Shown piece by piece: positions 16,630 to 25,861 of a stretch of 64,000 bases of DNA. Position 1 is the first letter of the stretch, and each line of letters starts with the position of its first letter. The notes beneath the pieces were generated by a model, which saw only the letters and a list, made by a program, of their open reading frames with translations, did not search any database and was not told the DNA's origin. The DNA lies in the NCBI RefSeq assembly GCF_026898135.2, contig NZ_CP114035.2:1157501-1221500 (forward strand), given 5' to 3'. The translations under genes and the position numbers were made by a program. The DNA is from Pseudomonas fortuita. Lineage in GTDB: Bacteria; Pseudomonadota; Gammaproteobacteria; Pseudomonadales; Pseudomonadaceae.

Positions 16630-17436
16630 TCATTTGCCACTGCCCGCGACGCTTTCGCCGCCGCGGGTCAGGTAATAGGCGCCAAGGATTGGCAGCATGG
16701 TCACCAGCATCACCAGCATGGCGACCACGTTGGTCACCGGCACGTCGCGCGGTCGGCTCAGCTGGTTGAGCAGCCAGATCGGCAGGGTGCGTTCGTGGCC
16801 GGCGGTGAAGGTGGTGACGATGATTTCATCGAACGACAGGGCAAAAGCCAGCATGCCGCCGGCCAGCAGCGCCGAGCCGAGGTTGGGCAGGATGATGTAG
16901 CGGAAGGTCTGCCAGCCATCGGCGCCCAGGTCCATCGACGCTTCGATCAGGTTTTGCGAGGTGCGCCGCAGGCGGGCGATCACGTTGTTGTAGACAATCA
17001 CCACGCAGAACGTGGCGTGGCCGACCACGATGGTGAACACCCCGGGCTCTATCCCCAAGGTCTTGAACGCCGAGAGCAGGGCGATGCCGGTGATGATGCC
17101 GGGCAAGGCAATGGGCAGGATCAGCATCAGCGAAATGCTCTCTTTGCCGAAGAAGTTGCGCCGATACAGTGCGACTGACGCCAGTGTGCCGAGCACCAGG
17201 GCAATCAGCGTGGCCAGGCAGGCCACCTGCAGCGACAGCTTGATCGCCTCCAGCACATCGGGTCGGGCGAAGGCCACACCAATCCATTTCAGGGTGAAGC
17301 CCTTGGGCGGGAAGCTGAATGCCGCGTCTTCGGTGTTGAAGGCGTACAGGAAGATGATCAGGATCGGGAAATGCAGGAACAGCAGCCCGCCCCAAGCCGC
17401 CAGGCGCAGCCCTGTAGACGCTTTTTCAGAGTGCAT
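16630..17436 (-). CDS. ABC transporter permease, spermidine/putrescine family (PotC/YdcV-like)
   Basis: 268 residues from ATG 17436 ([12 protein letters not shown]), with about six membrane helices. The binding-protein-dependent permease EAA loop is visible as [22 protein letters not shown]. It forms half of the membrane channel of the polyamine importer. The start lies inside the end of the upstream permease gene (11-base overlap), showing translational coupling. An upstream in-frame start at 17478 is less likely because it would extend a cysteine- and serine-rich tail (MRCTCPSSS) not expected in the family. Confidence 0.9.
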   Translation of the reverse strand: MHSEKASTGLRLAAWGGLLFLHFPILIIFLYAFNTEDAAFSFPPKGFTLKWIGVAFARPDVLEAIKLSLQVACLATLIALVLGTLASVALYRRNFFGKESISLMLILPIALPGIITGIALLSAFKTLGIEPGVFTIVVGHATFCVVIVYNNVIARLRRTSQNLIEASMDLGADGWQTFRYIILPNLGSALLAGGMLAFALSFDEIIVTTFTAGHERTLPIWLLNQLSRPRDVPVTNVVAMLVMLVTMLPILGAYYLTRGGESVAGSGK

Positions 17437-18337
17437 CGAAGGCCCCCAGGCGCTTGACGATGGACAGGTACACCGCAATCAGCACGATGGGCACCAAGGT
17501 GAACGCGGCGGCCATCGGCATGTTGCCGATCGCCCCTTGCTGGGCATAGACCATGCTGCCGATGAAGTAGCCGGGCGGGCCGACCAGCTGCGGCACGATG
17601 AAGTCACCCAGGGTTAGCGAGAAGGTGAAGATCGAGCCGGCGGCGATGCCCGGGATCGACAGCGGCAGGATCACTTGCAAAAAGGTTTGCCCAGGCCGTG
17701 CGCCAAGGTCTGCCGAGGCTTGCAGCAGCGAAGGCGGCAGGCGCTCCAGCGCGGCCTGGATCGGCAGGATCATGAACGGCAGCCAGATGTACACGAATAC
17801 CATGAAGCGCCCCAGGTGGGAGGTCGACAGCGTGCTGCCGCCCACACCGGGCACGGCCAGCAGCGCTTGCAGCAGGCCATCCAGGTGCAACTGCTGGACA
17901 AACCACTGGGCCACGCCGCCCTTGGCCAGCAGCAGGGTCCAGGCGTAGGTCTTGACGATGTAGCTGGCCCACATCGGCATCATCACCGCGATGTAGAAAA
18001 ATGCCTTGGTCTTGCCGCTGGTATAGCGCGCCATGTAATAGGCGATGGGGAAGGCCAGTACCGCGCTGGCCAGCGACACTGCCACCGCCATGCCCAGGGT
18101 GCGCAGAATGATGTCGAAGTTCGACGGGTTGAACAGCGCGGCGAAGTTGCCCAGGGTCAGGTCCGGGGTCACCGCCATGGTGAAGTCGTCGAAGGTATAG
18201 AAGCCTTGCCACAGCAAGTTCAGCAACGAGCCCAGGTAGATTGCGCCGAACCAGGTCAGCGGGGGTATGAGCAGCAGTGCCAGGTAAAGGTTTGGGCGCC
18301 GGTACAGCAGGTTGGCCAGGCTGCGCAGTGTGCTCAT
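17426..18337 (-). CDS. ABC transporter permease, spermidine/putrescine family (PotB/YdcU-like)
   Basis: 303 residues with a membrane helix near the N-terminus ([20 protein letters not shown]) and five more. The EAA-type cytoplasmic loop is [22 protein letters not shown]. It is the partner of the next permease. It starts one base after the ATPase stop codon and overlaps the second permease by 11 bases. The order binding protein-ATPase-permease-permease-aldehyde dehydrogenase matches the ydcSTUV-patD arrangement of E. coli. Confidence 0.9.
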   Translation of the reverse strand: MSTLRSLANLLYRRPNLYLALLLIPPLTWFGAIYLGSLLNLLWQGFYTFDDFTMAVTPDLTLGNFAALFNPSNFDIILRTLGMAVAVSLASAVLAFPIAYYMARYTSGKTKAFFYIAVMMPMWASYIVKTYAWTLLLAKGGVAQWFVQQLHLDGLLQALLAVPGVGGSTLSTSHLGRFMVFVYIWLPFMILPIQAALERLPPSLLQASADLGARPGQTFLQVILPLSIPGIAAGSIFTFSLTLGDFIVPQLVGPPGYFIGSMVYAQQGAIGNMPMAAAFTLVPIVLIAVYLSIVKRLGAFDAL

Positions 18338-18338
18338 T

Positions 18339-19370
18339 TCAGTGGGCCTCGGTTTCCTGCAGCACTGTCATGGCATCGCGTGGCCAGTGTGCCCGCACCC
18401 GTTGCCCGGGCTGCCAGGGGTGGGCTTGTGCTTGCCAGCGGTCGTTGGCCTGGCTTACCGCCAACAGCTGGCCACTGTCCAGTTGCAGCTCGTAGCGGGT
18501 GGCGCTGCCCTGGTACTGGATATCGCGCAACAGGCCGCTTACCTGCACTTCGTGGCTGGTCACCACAAGGTCGCCCAGGCGGATGTGCTCGGGGCGGATG
18601 GAGAAGGGCGCCGGGCTGCCGTTGAGCTGCATGGCCAGCTCGCCACGCACTACGTTGGACGTGCCGACGAATTCTGCGACGAAGGGGGTGGCGGGCTTCA
18701 TGTACAGATTGCGCTGTGTGTCGACCTGTTCGATACGGCCGCGGTTGAACACCGCGACCCGGTCGGACATCGACAGGGCCTCGGTCTGGTCGTGGGTGAC
18801 GAAGATGAAGGTGATGCCCAGCTGGCGTTGCAGCTTTTTCAGCTCGCCCTGCATCTGTTCGCGCAACTTAAGGTCCAGTGCGCCCAGCGGCTCATCCAGC
18901 AGCAATACCCGTGGGCGGTTGACCAGGGCGCGGGCCAGGGCCACGCGCTGGCGCTGGCCGCCAGACAGCTGCGCTGGCTTGCGCGCGCCATAGCCGGCCA
19001 GGGCCACCATGGCCAATGCTTCTTCGGCGCGGTTGTGGCGTTCGGCCTTGGCCACGCCTTTTACCTTCAGGCCGTAGGCGATGTTGTCCAGGACATTCAT
19101 GTGCGGGAACAGGGCGTAGTCCTGGAACACAGTGTTGACGTCGCGCAGGTAGGGCGGCACCCCAGCGGCCTCGACACCGTGGATGCGGATCGAGCCGCTG
19201 GTGGGTTGCTCGAAGCCGGCGATCAGGCGCAGGCAGGTGGTCTTGCCCGAACCTGAAGGGCCGAGCATGGAGAAGAACTCGCCATCGATGATGTCGATGC
19301 TGACCTGGTCGACGGCCTTGACCTCGCCGAAGGTGCGGCAAACCTGGGTGAACTGGACGGCTAGGGGCAT
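18339..19370 (-). CDS. ABC transporter ATP-binding protein, polyamine type (PotA/YdcT-like)
   Basis: 343 residues. Walker A is GPSGSGKTT (37-45), the Q-loop follows, the signature is LSGGQRQRVALARAL (from 135), and Walker B is VLLLDEPLGALD (155 onward). A C-terminal TOBE domain (IRPEHIRLGDL onward) is typical of PotA/MalK-type ATPases. GGAG lies 7 bases before the ATG. It energises the adjacent two permeases. Confidence 0.93.
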   Translation of the reverse strand: MPLAVQFTQVCRTFGEVKAVDQVSIDIIDGEFFSMLGPSGSGKTTCLRLIAGFEQPTSGSIRIHGVEAAGVPPYLRDVNTVFQDYALFPHMNVLDNIAYGLKVKGVAKAERHNRAEEALAMVALAGYGARKPAQLSGGQRQRVALARALVNRPRVLLLDEPLGALDLKLREQMQGELKKLQRQLGITFIFVTHDQTEALSMSDRVAVFNRGRIEQVDTQRNLYMKPATPFVAEFVGTSNVVRGELAMQLNGSPAPFSIRPEHIRLGDLVVTSHEVQVSGLLRDIQYQGSATRYELQLDSGQLLAVSQANDRWQAQAHPWQPGQRVRAHWPRDAMTVLQETEAH

Positions 19371-19400
19371 GCGTGGGCTCCGGACATCGATGTTTCTCCT

Positions 19401-19488
19401 GTTCCGGCCCCTTCGCGGGCAAGCCCGCTCCTACAGGCGGTGATCAGCCTGTGGGAGCGGGCTTGCCCGCGAAGGGGCCAGTACAGGC
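19401..19488. repeat. Inverted REP pair inside the polyamine operon
   Basis: CCGGCCCCTTCGCGGGCAAGCCCGCTCCTACAGG-type arm (19401-19437) and its inverted copy CCTGTGGGAGCGGGCTTGCCCGCGAAGG (19448-19488). It lies between the binding-protein gene and the ATPase gene. Such a hairpin could raise the mRNA level of the upstream binding protein relative to the rest. Confidence 0.85.
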
Positions 19489-19500
19489 ATTCAGGCAACC

Positions 19501-20652
19501 TCAGCGCCCACCCATGATCGCAATGTAATCCTGGGTCCAGCGGCTATACGGCACGAACTTGCCCCCCTGGGCCTGCGGGGTCTTCCAGAAGGCAATCTTG
19601 TCGAAATTGTCGAAACCGTTGGTCTTGCAACCTTCGGCCCCCAACAGTTCGCTGCCGGTGCATGCCGCCGGCACCGCCGGCAACGAGCCGAACCAGGCCG
19701 CCACATCACCTTGCACCTTCGGCTGCAATGACCAATCCATCCACTTGTAGGCGCAGTTGGGGTGCTTGGCTTCGCTGTGCAGCATGGTGGTGTCGGCCCA
19801 GCCGGTCGCGCCTTCCTTGGGAATGGTCGAGGCCACCGGCTGGTTTTCGCCCTTCAGGCCATTGACCATGTAACCCCAGGAGCTGGAGGCGACAACGCCT
19901 TCGTTCTTCACATCACTCATCTGCACCGTGGCGTCATGCCAGTAACGATGGATCAGCGGTTGCTGCTGGCGCAGCAGTTCCAGCACGGCCTTGTATTGCT
20001 CCTCGTTCAGCTCGTAGGGGTCCTTGATGCCCAGTTCGGGCTTGGTGGACTTCAGGTACAGCGCCGCGTCGGCGATATAGATCGGCCCGTCGTAGGCCTG
20101 CACGCGGCCCTTGTTGGGCTTGCCGTCGGGCAGGTTCTGCGGCTCGAACACCACACCCCAGCTGGTGGGGGCCTGCTTGAAGGTATTGGTGTTGTAAAGC
20201 AGCACGTTCGGCCCCCACTGGTATGGCGTGCCGTACACTTGATTGTCGACCACGTACCAGCCACCGTTCTGCAGGCGCGGGTCGATGTTCTTCCAGTTGG
20301 GGATCAGGGCGGTGTTGATCGGCTGCACGCGCTTGCCCACGATCAGCCGCAGCGAGGCATCGCCCGAGGCGGTGACCAGGTCATAACCGCCCTTGGTCAT
20401 CAGGCTGACCATCTCGTCCGAGGTGGCGGCGGTCTTCACACTGACCTTGCAGCCGGTTTCCTTCTCGAAGCCGGTCACCCAGTCATAGGCCTTGTCGCTT
20501 TCACCGCGCTCGATATAGCCGGGCCAGGCGACGATATCCAGGCGCCCCTCGCCAGGCCCCAGGGCCTTGGGCGGTTCGGCAGCCTGCAGGCTGGCGCTGG
20601 CCAGCACGGCACCGGTCATGGCGCCGAGCAATGCGGTCTTGTGCACTGACAT
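19501..20652 (-). CDS. Extracellular polyamine-type solute-binding protein (YdcS/PotF family)
   Basis: 383 residues with a signal peptide (MSVHKTALLGAMTGAVLASASLQAAE). The mature protein has RLDIVAWPGYIERGESD and DLVTASGDASLRLI, found in the YdcS/PotD group of family-1 binding proteins. It delivers putrescine, spermidine or a related cation to the permeases encoded downstream; the exact ligand is not certain. GAGGGAA precedes the start. It is the first gene of the operon and is separated from the ATPase gene by a REP pair. Confidence 0.88.
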   Translation of the reverse strand: MSVHKTALLGAMTGAVLASASLQAAEPPKALGPGEGRLDIVAWPGYIERGESDKAYDWVTGFEKETGCKVSVKTAATSDEMVSLMTKGGYDLVTASGDASLRLIVGKRVQPINTALIPNWKNIDPRLQNGGWYVVDNQVYGTPYQWGPNVLLYNTNTFKQAPTSWGVVFEPQNLPDGKPNKGRVQAYDGPIYIADAALYLKSTKPELGIKDPYELNEEQYKAVLELLRQQQPLIHRYWHDATVQMSDVKNEGVVASSSWGYMVNGLKGENQPVASTIPKEGATGWADTTMLHSEAKHPNCAYKWMDWSLQPKVQGDVAAWFGSLPAVPAACTGSELLGAEGCKTNGFDNFDKIAFWKTPQAQGGKFVPYSRWTQDYIAIMGGR

Positions 20653-20762
20653 GGTGTTCCCTCTTTTTGGAGATCTTGTTCGGGGCAGTCATCAAGCAAG
20701 CCGTGAAGCAATTGTTATAAGCGTAGTGCGATCGCGCGAGGTATTGGCGATATCGAGTCTAG

Positions 20763-20781
20763 TTGGCTTTTTGCCAGCCAA
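20763..20781. promoter_or_regulatory. Dyad between the binding-protein gene and the DUF533 gene
   Basis: TTGGCT-TTTTGCC-AGCCAA is a perfect 6-bp dyad in the 216-base divergent gap. A TATAAC-like box on the minus strand lies between it and the polyamine operon. It may be an operator, but no regulator gene is nearby. Confidence 0.3.
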
Positions 20782-20868
20782 TGCAACATCCGGAAGCAAA
20801 TCCGCGATGGCGTGCGTTCGGGCAAGCCTTACTCTGGCGGTTGAATCTTCTTGCGTGGAGACACATGA

Positions 20869-21552
20869 ATGAACACTCGGGGCTTGCTTGATCAACTCCT
20901 CAAATCCGGCCAGCAGATGCTCGAAAAACAGGGGGGCGCCAACACGTCCAGCAGCGCTGGCGGTGGGCTTGGCGGGCTGTTGTCCGGTGCCGGTGGCGGC
21001 CTGTTGGGTGGCGGCGCTCTGGGCTTGTTGCTGGGCAGCAAGAAAGCCCGAAAATACGGCGGCAAAGCCCTGACCTATGGTGGCCTGGCCGCGCTGGGAG
21101 TGCTCGCCTACAAAGCCTACGGCAACTGGCAGGCCAATCAGCGCGGGGCCGCAGCCGAGCCGCAAACCGTCGACCGCCTGCCGCCTGCACAGGTCGAGCA
21201 GCACAGCCAGGCGGTGCTGCGGGCGCTGGTGGCGGCGGCCAAGTCCGATGGCCATATCGACGAGCGCGAACGGGCGCTGATCGAGGGCGAGTTCACCCGC
21301 CTGGACAGCGACCGCGAGCTGCAGCACTGGCTGCACGCCGAGCTGAACAAGCCGCTGGACCCGGCCGAAGTGGCCCGCGCCGCGCAAACGCCGGAAATGG
21401 CCGCCGAGATGTACCTGGCCAGCGTGATGATGGTCGACCAGGAAAACTACATGGAACGTGCCTACCTCGACGAACTGGCCCGCCAACTGCGCCTGGACCC
21501 AGGCTTGCGTCAGGAGCTGGAAAGCCAGGTACGGCTTGCTGCGGGCCAATAA
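20869..21552 (+). CDS. DUF533/TerB-like family protein (YebE-like)
   Basis: 227 residues. The N-terminal third is Gly/Ser-rich (SSAGGGLGGLLSGAGGG) with a hydrophobic stretch LLGGGALGLLLGS and then YGGKALTYGGLAALGVLAYKAYG, typical of DUF533. The C-terminal part is a helical TerB-like domain (RALVAAAKSDGHIDERERALIEG), whose acidic residues could bind metal. It is probably membrane-associated; family function is unknown, although E. coli YebE is an envelope-stress-induced member. ATG 20869 has GGAG 8 bases upstream. Confidence 0.8.
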   Translation: MNTRGLLDQLLKSGQQMLEKQGGANTSSSAGGGLGGLLSGAGGGLLGGGALGLLLGSKKARKYGGKALTYGGLAALGVLAYKAYGNWQANQRGAAAEPQTVDRLPPAQVEQHSQAVLRALVAAAKSDGHIDERERALIEGEFTRLDSDRELQHWLHAELNKPLDPAEVARAAQTPEMAAEMYLASVMMVDQENYMERAYLDELARQLRLDPGLRQELESQVRLAAGQ

Positions 21553-21555
21553 CTG

Positions 21556-21674
21556 GGGGCTGCGTCGCAGCCCATCGCCGGCAAGCCAGCTCCCACAGGG
21601 TTATCACAACCTTCGACATTTCGCTGATACCTGTGGGAGCGGGCGTGCCCGCGAAGGGCTGCACAGCAGCCCCA
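21556..21674. repeat. Inverted REP pair with flanking GCTGC hairpin arms
   Basis: GGGGCTGCGTCGCAGCCC (a small hairpin) leads into CGCCGGCAAGCCAGCTCCCACAGG; the inverted copy CCTGTGGGAGCGGGCGTGCCCGCGAAGG follows after a spacer. It lies between the DUF533 gene and wspA. Confidence 0.85.
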
Positions 21675-21793
21675 GTGACATGTCCATCAGCAGGTATGCC
21701 TGTTTAGCCCTCACTTCACCCGCAAATCTGTAAGGCCTCTGGGCTATACTTCGGCGATTTTTCCCGCTCGTTGTGAATTCCTGAGGGCTGAAT

Positions 21794-23416
21794 GTGAAAA
21801 ACTGGACCTTGCGCCAACGGATCCTGGCAAGTTTCGCCGTGATCATCGCCATCATGCTGCTGATGATCGTGGCCGCCTACTCGCGGTTGGTGGCCATCGA
21901 AACTGCCGAACAGGCGGTGGGGACCGACAGCATTCCCGGGGTCTATTACAGCTCGATGATCCGCAGCGCCTGGGTCGACAGCTACGTCACCAGCCAGCAA
22001 CTGGTGGGGCTGTCCAACCACCGTGAGATCACTTCAGCCGACATGGAACTGTTCAAAAGCTTCGAAGACCGTCTCAAGCAGCACATGGCCAGCTACCAGG
22101 CTACCATCCAGGACAAGGACGACCAGACCCGCTTCGAGAGCTTCGTGCAACTGGAAGAGAACTACCTCAGGATCGTCAATCAGGTGCTGGATGCATATCG
22201 CCAGCACAACTACGCCGAAGCTGAACGGCTGATCATGGAGGTGCTGACGCCGGCCTGGGTGGAAGGGCGCAAGCACCTTAATGAAGTGATCGAATTCAAT
22301 CGGGCGTCTGCCGCCTCCGCCACCAGCGAGATTGTCAGCGCCGTGAGCACGGCCAAAGGCAGCATGGTGGTTTCGCTGCTGCTGGCCATCGTCGCGGCCG
22401 CCATTTGTGGCCTGTTGCTGATGCGTGCCATCACCGCTCCCATGCAGCGCATTGTCCATGCGCTCGACAGGTTGCGCTCGGGTGACCTGAGCATGCGCCT
22501 GAGCCTGGACCGCAAGGACGAGTTCGGCGCCATCGAAAGCGGGTTCAACGAAATGGCCGAGGCACTGGCCAACCTGGTGGCACAGGCACAGCGCTCGTCG
22601 GTGCAGGTGACCACGTCGGTTACCGAAATTGCTGCCACGTCCAAGCAACAGCAGGCCACTGCCACCGAAACGGCAGCTACCACCACCGAAATCGGCGCCA
22701 CCTCGCGGGAAATTGCGGCCACTTCACGTGATCTGGTGCGGACCATGACCGAAGTCACCTCCGCCGCTGATCAGGCTTCCAGCCTGGCCGGCTCCGGCCA
22801 GCAGGGGCTGGCGCGCATGGAAGAGACCATGCATCAGGTGATGGGCGCCGCCGACCTGGTCAACGCCAAGCTCGGTATCCTCAACGAGAAGGCCAGCAAC
22901 ATCACTCAGATGGTGGTAACCATCGTCAAGGTTGCCGACCAGACCAACCTGCTGTCGCTGAACGCCGCCATCGAAGCGGAAAAGGCCGGCGAGTACGGCC
23001 GTGGCTTTGCTGTGGTGGCCACCGAAGTGCGCCGCCTTGCCGACCAGACCGCCGTGGCCACCTACGACATCGAGCAGATGGTGCGTGAAATCCAGTCGGC
23101 GGTATCGGCCGGGGTCATGGGCATGGACAAGTTCTCCGAAGAAGTACGCCGTGGCATGTTCGAAGTGCAGCAGGTGGGCGAGCAGCTCAGCCAGATCATT
23201 CACCAGGTGCAGGCCTTGGCGCCGCGCGTGCTGATGGTCAACGAAGGCATGCAGGCCCAGGCCACCGGTGCCGAGCAGATCAACCAGGCGCTGGCCCAGC
23301 TCAGCGATGCCAGTACCCAGACCGTCGAGTCGCTGCGCCAGGCCAGTTTTGCCATCGATGAACTGAGCCAGGTGGCCGCCGGCCTGCGTGGCGGCGTGTC
23401 GCGTTTCAAAGTCTGA
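21794..23416 (+). CDS. wspA: Wsp system methyl-accepting chemoreceptor WspA
   Basis: 540 residues from GTG 21794 (GAGGG upstream). TM1 is at about 12-30, a periplasmic helical region of about 155 residues follows, TM2 is at 190-212, then a HAMP region and a cytoplasmic signalling domain with the hairpin tip [21 protein letters not shown] and [17 protein letters not shown]. WspA senses surface contact or cell-envelope stress and controls the kinase WspE rather than flagella. It is the first gene of the wspABCDEF operon, and wspB starts 5 bases after its stop. Confidence 0.95.
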   Translation: MKNWTLRQRILASFAVIIAIMLLMIVAAYSRLVAIETAEQAVGTDSIPGVYYSSMIRSAWVDSYVTSQQLVGLSNHREITSADMELFKSFEDRLKQHMASYQATIQDKDDQTRFESFVQLEENYLRIVNQVLDAYRQHNYAEAERLIMEVLTPAWVEGRKHLNEVIEFNRASAASATSEIVSAVSTAKGSMVVSLLLAIVAAAICGLLLMRAITAPMQRIVHALDRLRSGDLSMRLSLDRKDEFGAIESGFNEMAEALANLVAQAQRSSVQVTTSVTEIAATSKQQQATATETAATTTEIGATSREIAATSRDLVRTMTEVTSAADQASSLAGSGQQGLARMEETMHQVMGAADLVNAKLGILNEKASNITQMVVTIVKVADQTNLLSLNAAIEAEKAGEYGRGFAVVATEVRRLADQTAVATYDIEQMVREIQSAVSAGVMGMDKFSEEVRRGMFEVQQVGEQLSQIIHQVQALAPRVLMVNEGMQAQATGAEQINQALAQLSDASTQTVESLRQASFAIDELSQVAAGLRGGVSRFKV

Positions 23417-23421
23417 CCGCG

Positions 23422-23928
23422 ATGAACGACTTGCAACCGCGCGCCGCACCCGTGCACAACGTCAAGGGTGAGTTGTACCTGCAGTTTCGCCTCAGGGAGC
23501 AGCGCTTTGCCCTGAGCGTACACGAGGTGATCGAGGTGCTGCCGCGCCAGCCGCTCAAGCCGATTGCCCAGGCACCTGCCTGGGTCGCGGGCATCCTCGC
23601 CCATCGCGGCCAACTGGTCCCGGTGATCGACCTTGCCGCGCTGAGTTTTGGCCAACCTGCGGCGCAACGCACCAGTACGCGCCTGGTGCTGGTGCACTAC
23701 CGTGGCAGCCTGCAGCTTGGCCTGATCCTGGAACAGGCCACTGAAACCCTGCGTTGCCAACCCGACGAGTTCCAGCCCTATGGCGTGGACACGGGCGAAG
23801 CGCCATATCTGGGCCCGGTGCGCCAGGATGCTCTGGGCCTGCTGCAGCGCATCGAAGTCAATGACCTGCTGACCGACGCCGTGCACCAATTGCTGTACAC
23901 GCAAGACCCGACAGGGATGCTTACATGA
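23422..23928 (+). CDS. wspB: Wsp coupling protein WspB (CheW-like)
   Basis: 168 residues with one CheW domain (YLQFRLREQRFALSVHEVIEVLP, then AGILAHRGQLVPVIDL). It couples the receptor WspA to the kinase WspE. It overlaps wspC by 4 bases (ATGA), so the two are translationally coupled. It is one of two CheW-like proteins in the operon, the other being WspD; the two are not close copies, which is normal for Wsp. Confidence 0.94.
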   Translation: MNDLQPRAAPVHNVKGELYLQFRLREQRFALSVHEVIEVLPRQPLKPIAQAPAWVAGILAHRGQLVPVIDLAALSFGQPAAQRTSTRLVLVHYRGSLQLGLILEQATETLRCQPDEFQPYGVDTGEAPYLGPVRQDALGLLQRIEVNDLLTDAVHQLLYTQDPTGMLT

Positions 23929-25199
23929 ACGAGCAGCGTTTTTTCCGCTTCCTGCGTGAGCGTATCGGCCTGGACGTGGAGTCGGTGGGCGCGCCCATGG
24001 TCGAACGCGCACTGCGCCAGCGTTGCGTTGCCGTGGGCGCGGCGGACCTGGAAGATTACTGGCTGCGTCTGCAGCAGTCGACGGATGAGCAACAAGCGCT
24101 GATCGAAGCGGTGATCGTCCCGGAAACCTGGTTTTTCCGATATCCCGAATCCTTCACGGCACTGGGCAGCCTGGCCCACAAACGCCAGGCCCAACTGGCG
24201 GGCGCGCGGCCACTGCGATTGCTCAGCCTGCCTTGCTCAACCGGCGAGGAACCCTATTCGCTGGCCATGGCCTTGCTCGACGCCGGCATGGCGCCGGGCG
24301 CATTCATCATTGATGGCATGGACATCAGCCCCAACTCGGTAGCCAAGGCCGGGCAGGCTGTGTATGGCCGCAATGCTTTCCGTGGCAGCGAACTGGGCTT
24401 TCGCGAACGCTATTTCGATGCGCTGGACGAAGGCCACCGCCTGCATGAACGGGTACGTCAGCAGGTCAGCCTGCAGGTGGGCAATGTGCTTGACCCGGCG
24501 TTGGCCAGCCGCGATGGGCTGTATGACTTCGTGTTCTGCCGCAATCTGTTGATCTATTTCGACGTGCCTACCCAACAGCGTGTGTTCGAAGTGCTCAAGC
24601 GCCTGTTGCATCCACAGGGTGTGCTGTTCATCGGCCCGGCCGAAGGCAGCTTGTTGGCGCGCCTGGGCATGCGTCCGCTAGGGATCGCCCAGTCGTTTGC
24701 CTATGTGCGCCAGCAAGGTAACAGCACCCCGTTGCCGGCGACACCCGCCCAGCCCGCGAGGCGGACGCTGGCGACTTTACCCGCATCAGGTTATCCGCCG
24801 CCCGGCGTGCCGATGCGGCGCCCGCTGCGGGTGCTGCCGGCGGTGACCCGTCCTGCGCCAGCCCGTGAGCACAAGCCCGAGGCCGCCAGCGAGTTGCTGG
24901 CCAGCATTGCCCGGCTGGCCAATGCCGGCGCCAGCGAACAGGCGCGTGAAGAATGCCAGCGCTACCTGAAGCAGTATCCGCCGTCCGCCCAGGTGTACTA
25001 CTGGCTGGGGCTGCTCAGTGATACCGAGGGCGATGCGCAGCAGGCGCTGACCCACTATCGCAAGGCCCTGTACCTGGAACCACAGCACCCCGAAGCGCTG
25101 GTGCACCTGGCCGCCTTGCTGGCGGCCCAGGGCGATCTGGCCGGCGCCCGGCGCCTGCAGGATCGCGCAGTGCGGGCTGGTCGGGAGCCTGAACGATGA
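23925..25199 (+). CDS. wspC: Wsp chemoreceptor methyltransferase WspC (CheR with TPR tail)
   Basis: 424 residues. The N-terminal CheR domain (about 1-265) has the SAM motif LRLLSLPCSTGEEPYSLAMAL and the FCRNLLIYFD signature. A Pro/Ala/Arg-rich linker follows, and then a TPR-type region (AREECQRYLKQYPPSAQVYYWLGLL...). It methylates WspA glutamates and so raises Wsp output. The TPR tail is characteristic of WspC compared with plain CheR. It overlaps both neighbours by 4 bases. Confidence 0.95.
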   Translation: MNEQRFFRFLRERIGLDVESVGAPMVERALRQRCVAVGAADLEDYWLRLQQSTDEQQALIEAVIVPETWFFRYPESFTALGSLAHKRQAQLAGARPLRLLSLPCSTGEEPYSLAMALLDAGMAPGAFIIDGMDISPNSVAKAGQAVYGRNAFRGSELGFRERYFDALDEGHRLHERVRQQVSLQVGNVLDPALASRDGLYDFVFCRNLLIYFDVPTQQRVFEVLKRLLHPQGVLFIGPAEGSLLARLGMRPLGIAQSFAYVRQQGNSTPLPATPAQPARRTLATLPASGYPPPGVPMRRPLRVLPAVTRPAPAREHKPEAASELLASIARLANAGASEQAREECQRYLKQYPPSAQVYYWLGLLSDTEGDAQQALTHYRKALYLEPQHPEALVHLAALLAAQGDLAGARRLQDRAVRAGREPER

Positions 25200-25861
25200 A
25201 CACTGAATCCGCGTTGCAACTGCTCGCCGAGGATGACGCGCACATCGACGACTGCTGGAACCGTATTGGCGTGCACGGCGACAAGCAGTGCCCGCTGCTG
25301 GAGCGGCATGTTCATTGCCGCAATTGCGAGGTGTATGCCGCTGCGGCTACGCGTTTGCTCGACCGCTATGCGCTGATGCCGGATCACCAGGCAGCAGCGG
25401 TACAACAGGTCGAAGAAAACACCGGCCGCTCCATGCTGCTATTTCGACTGGGCGAAGAATGGCTGGCGCTGGCCACTGCCAGCCTGGCCGAAATCGCCCC
25501 GCTACAGGCTGTGCATTCGCTGCCGCACCAGCGCTCGCGGCTGCTGCAGGGGGTTGCCAATGTCCGCGGTGCGTTGGTCCCATGCCTGTCGCTGGCTGAT
25601 TTGCTGGGTGTGCAGGCCGGCACCGCCGAGCAACGGAGCGGTCGGGCCATGCCCCGCATGCTGATTCTGGCTGCCGCAGGTGGGCCTGTAGTGATGGCCG
25701 TCGAGGAAATCGACGGTATTCACCGGCTCGACCCATTGCTGCTGGGCAGCGGCCAGGACGCCTCACGCTTCACCGCTGCTGTCCTGCAGTGGCGCGGCCG
25801 CAGCGTGCGGGTGCTGGACGATCAACACCTACTGTCTGCCGTGCAGCGGAGCCTGTCATGA
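25196..25861 (+). CDS. wspD: Wsp coupling protein WspD (CheW-like)
   Basis: 221 residues. An N-terminal extension with cysteines (CWNRIGVHGDKQCPLLERHVHC...) precedes a CheW domain (LLFRLGEEWLALATASLAEIAPL and NVRGALVPCLSLADLLG). It is the second coupling protein of the Wsp complex. The Cys/His cluster C-x(15)-C-x(7)-C-x(3)-C in the N-terminal 60 residues is notable and might bind metal, although this is only inference. It overlaps wspC and wspE by 4 bases. Confidence 0.93.
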   Translation: MNTESALQLLAEDDAHIDDCWNRIGVHGDKQCPLLERHVHCRNCEVYAAAATRLLDRYALMPDHQAAAVQQVEENTGRSMLLFRLGEEWLALATASLAEIAPLQAVHSLPHQRSRLLQGVANVRGALVPCLSLADLLGVQAGTAEQRSGRAMPRMLILAAAGGPVVMAVEEIDGIHRLDPLLLGSGQDASRFTAAVLQWRGRSVRVLDDQHLLSAVQRSLS

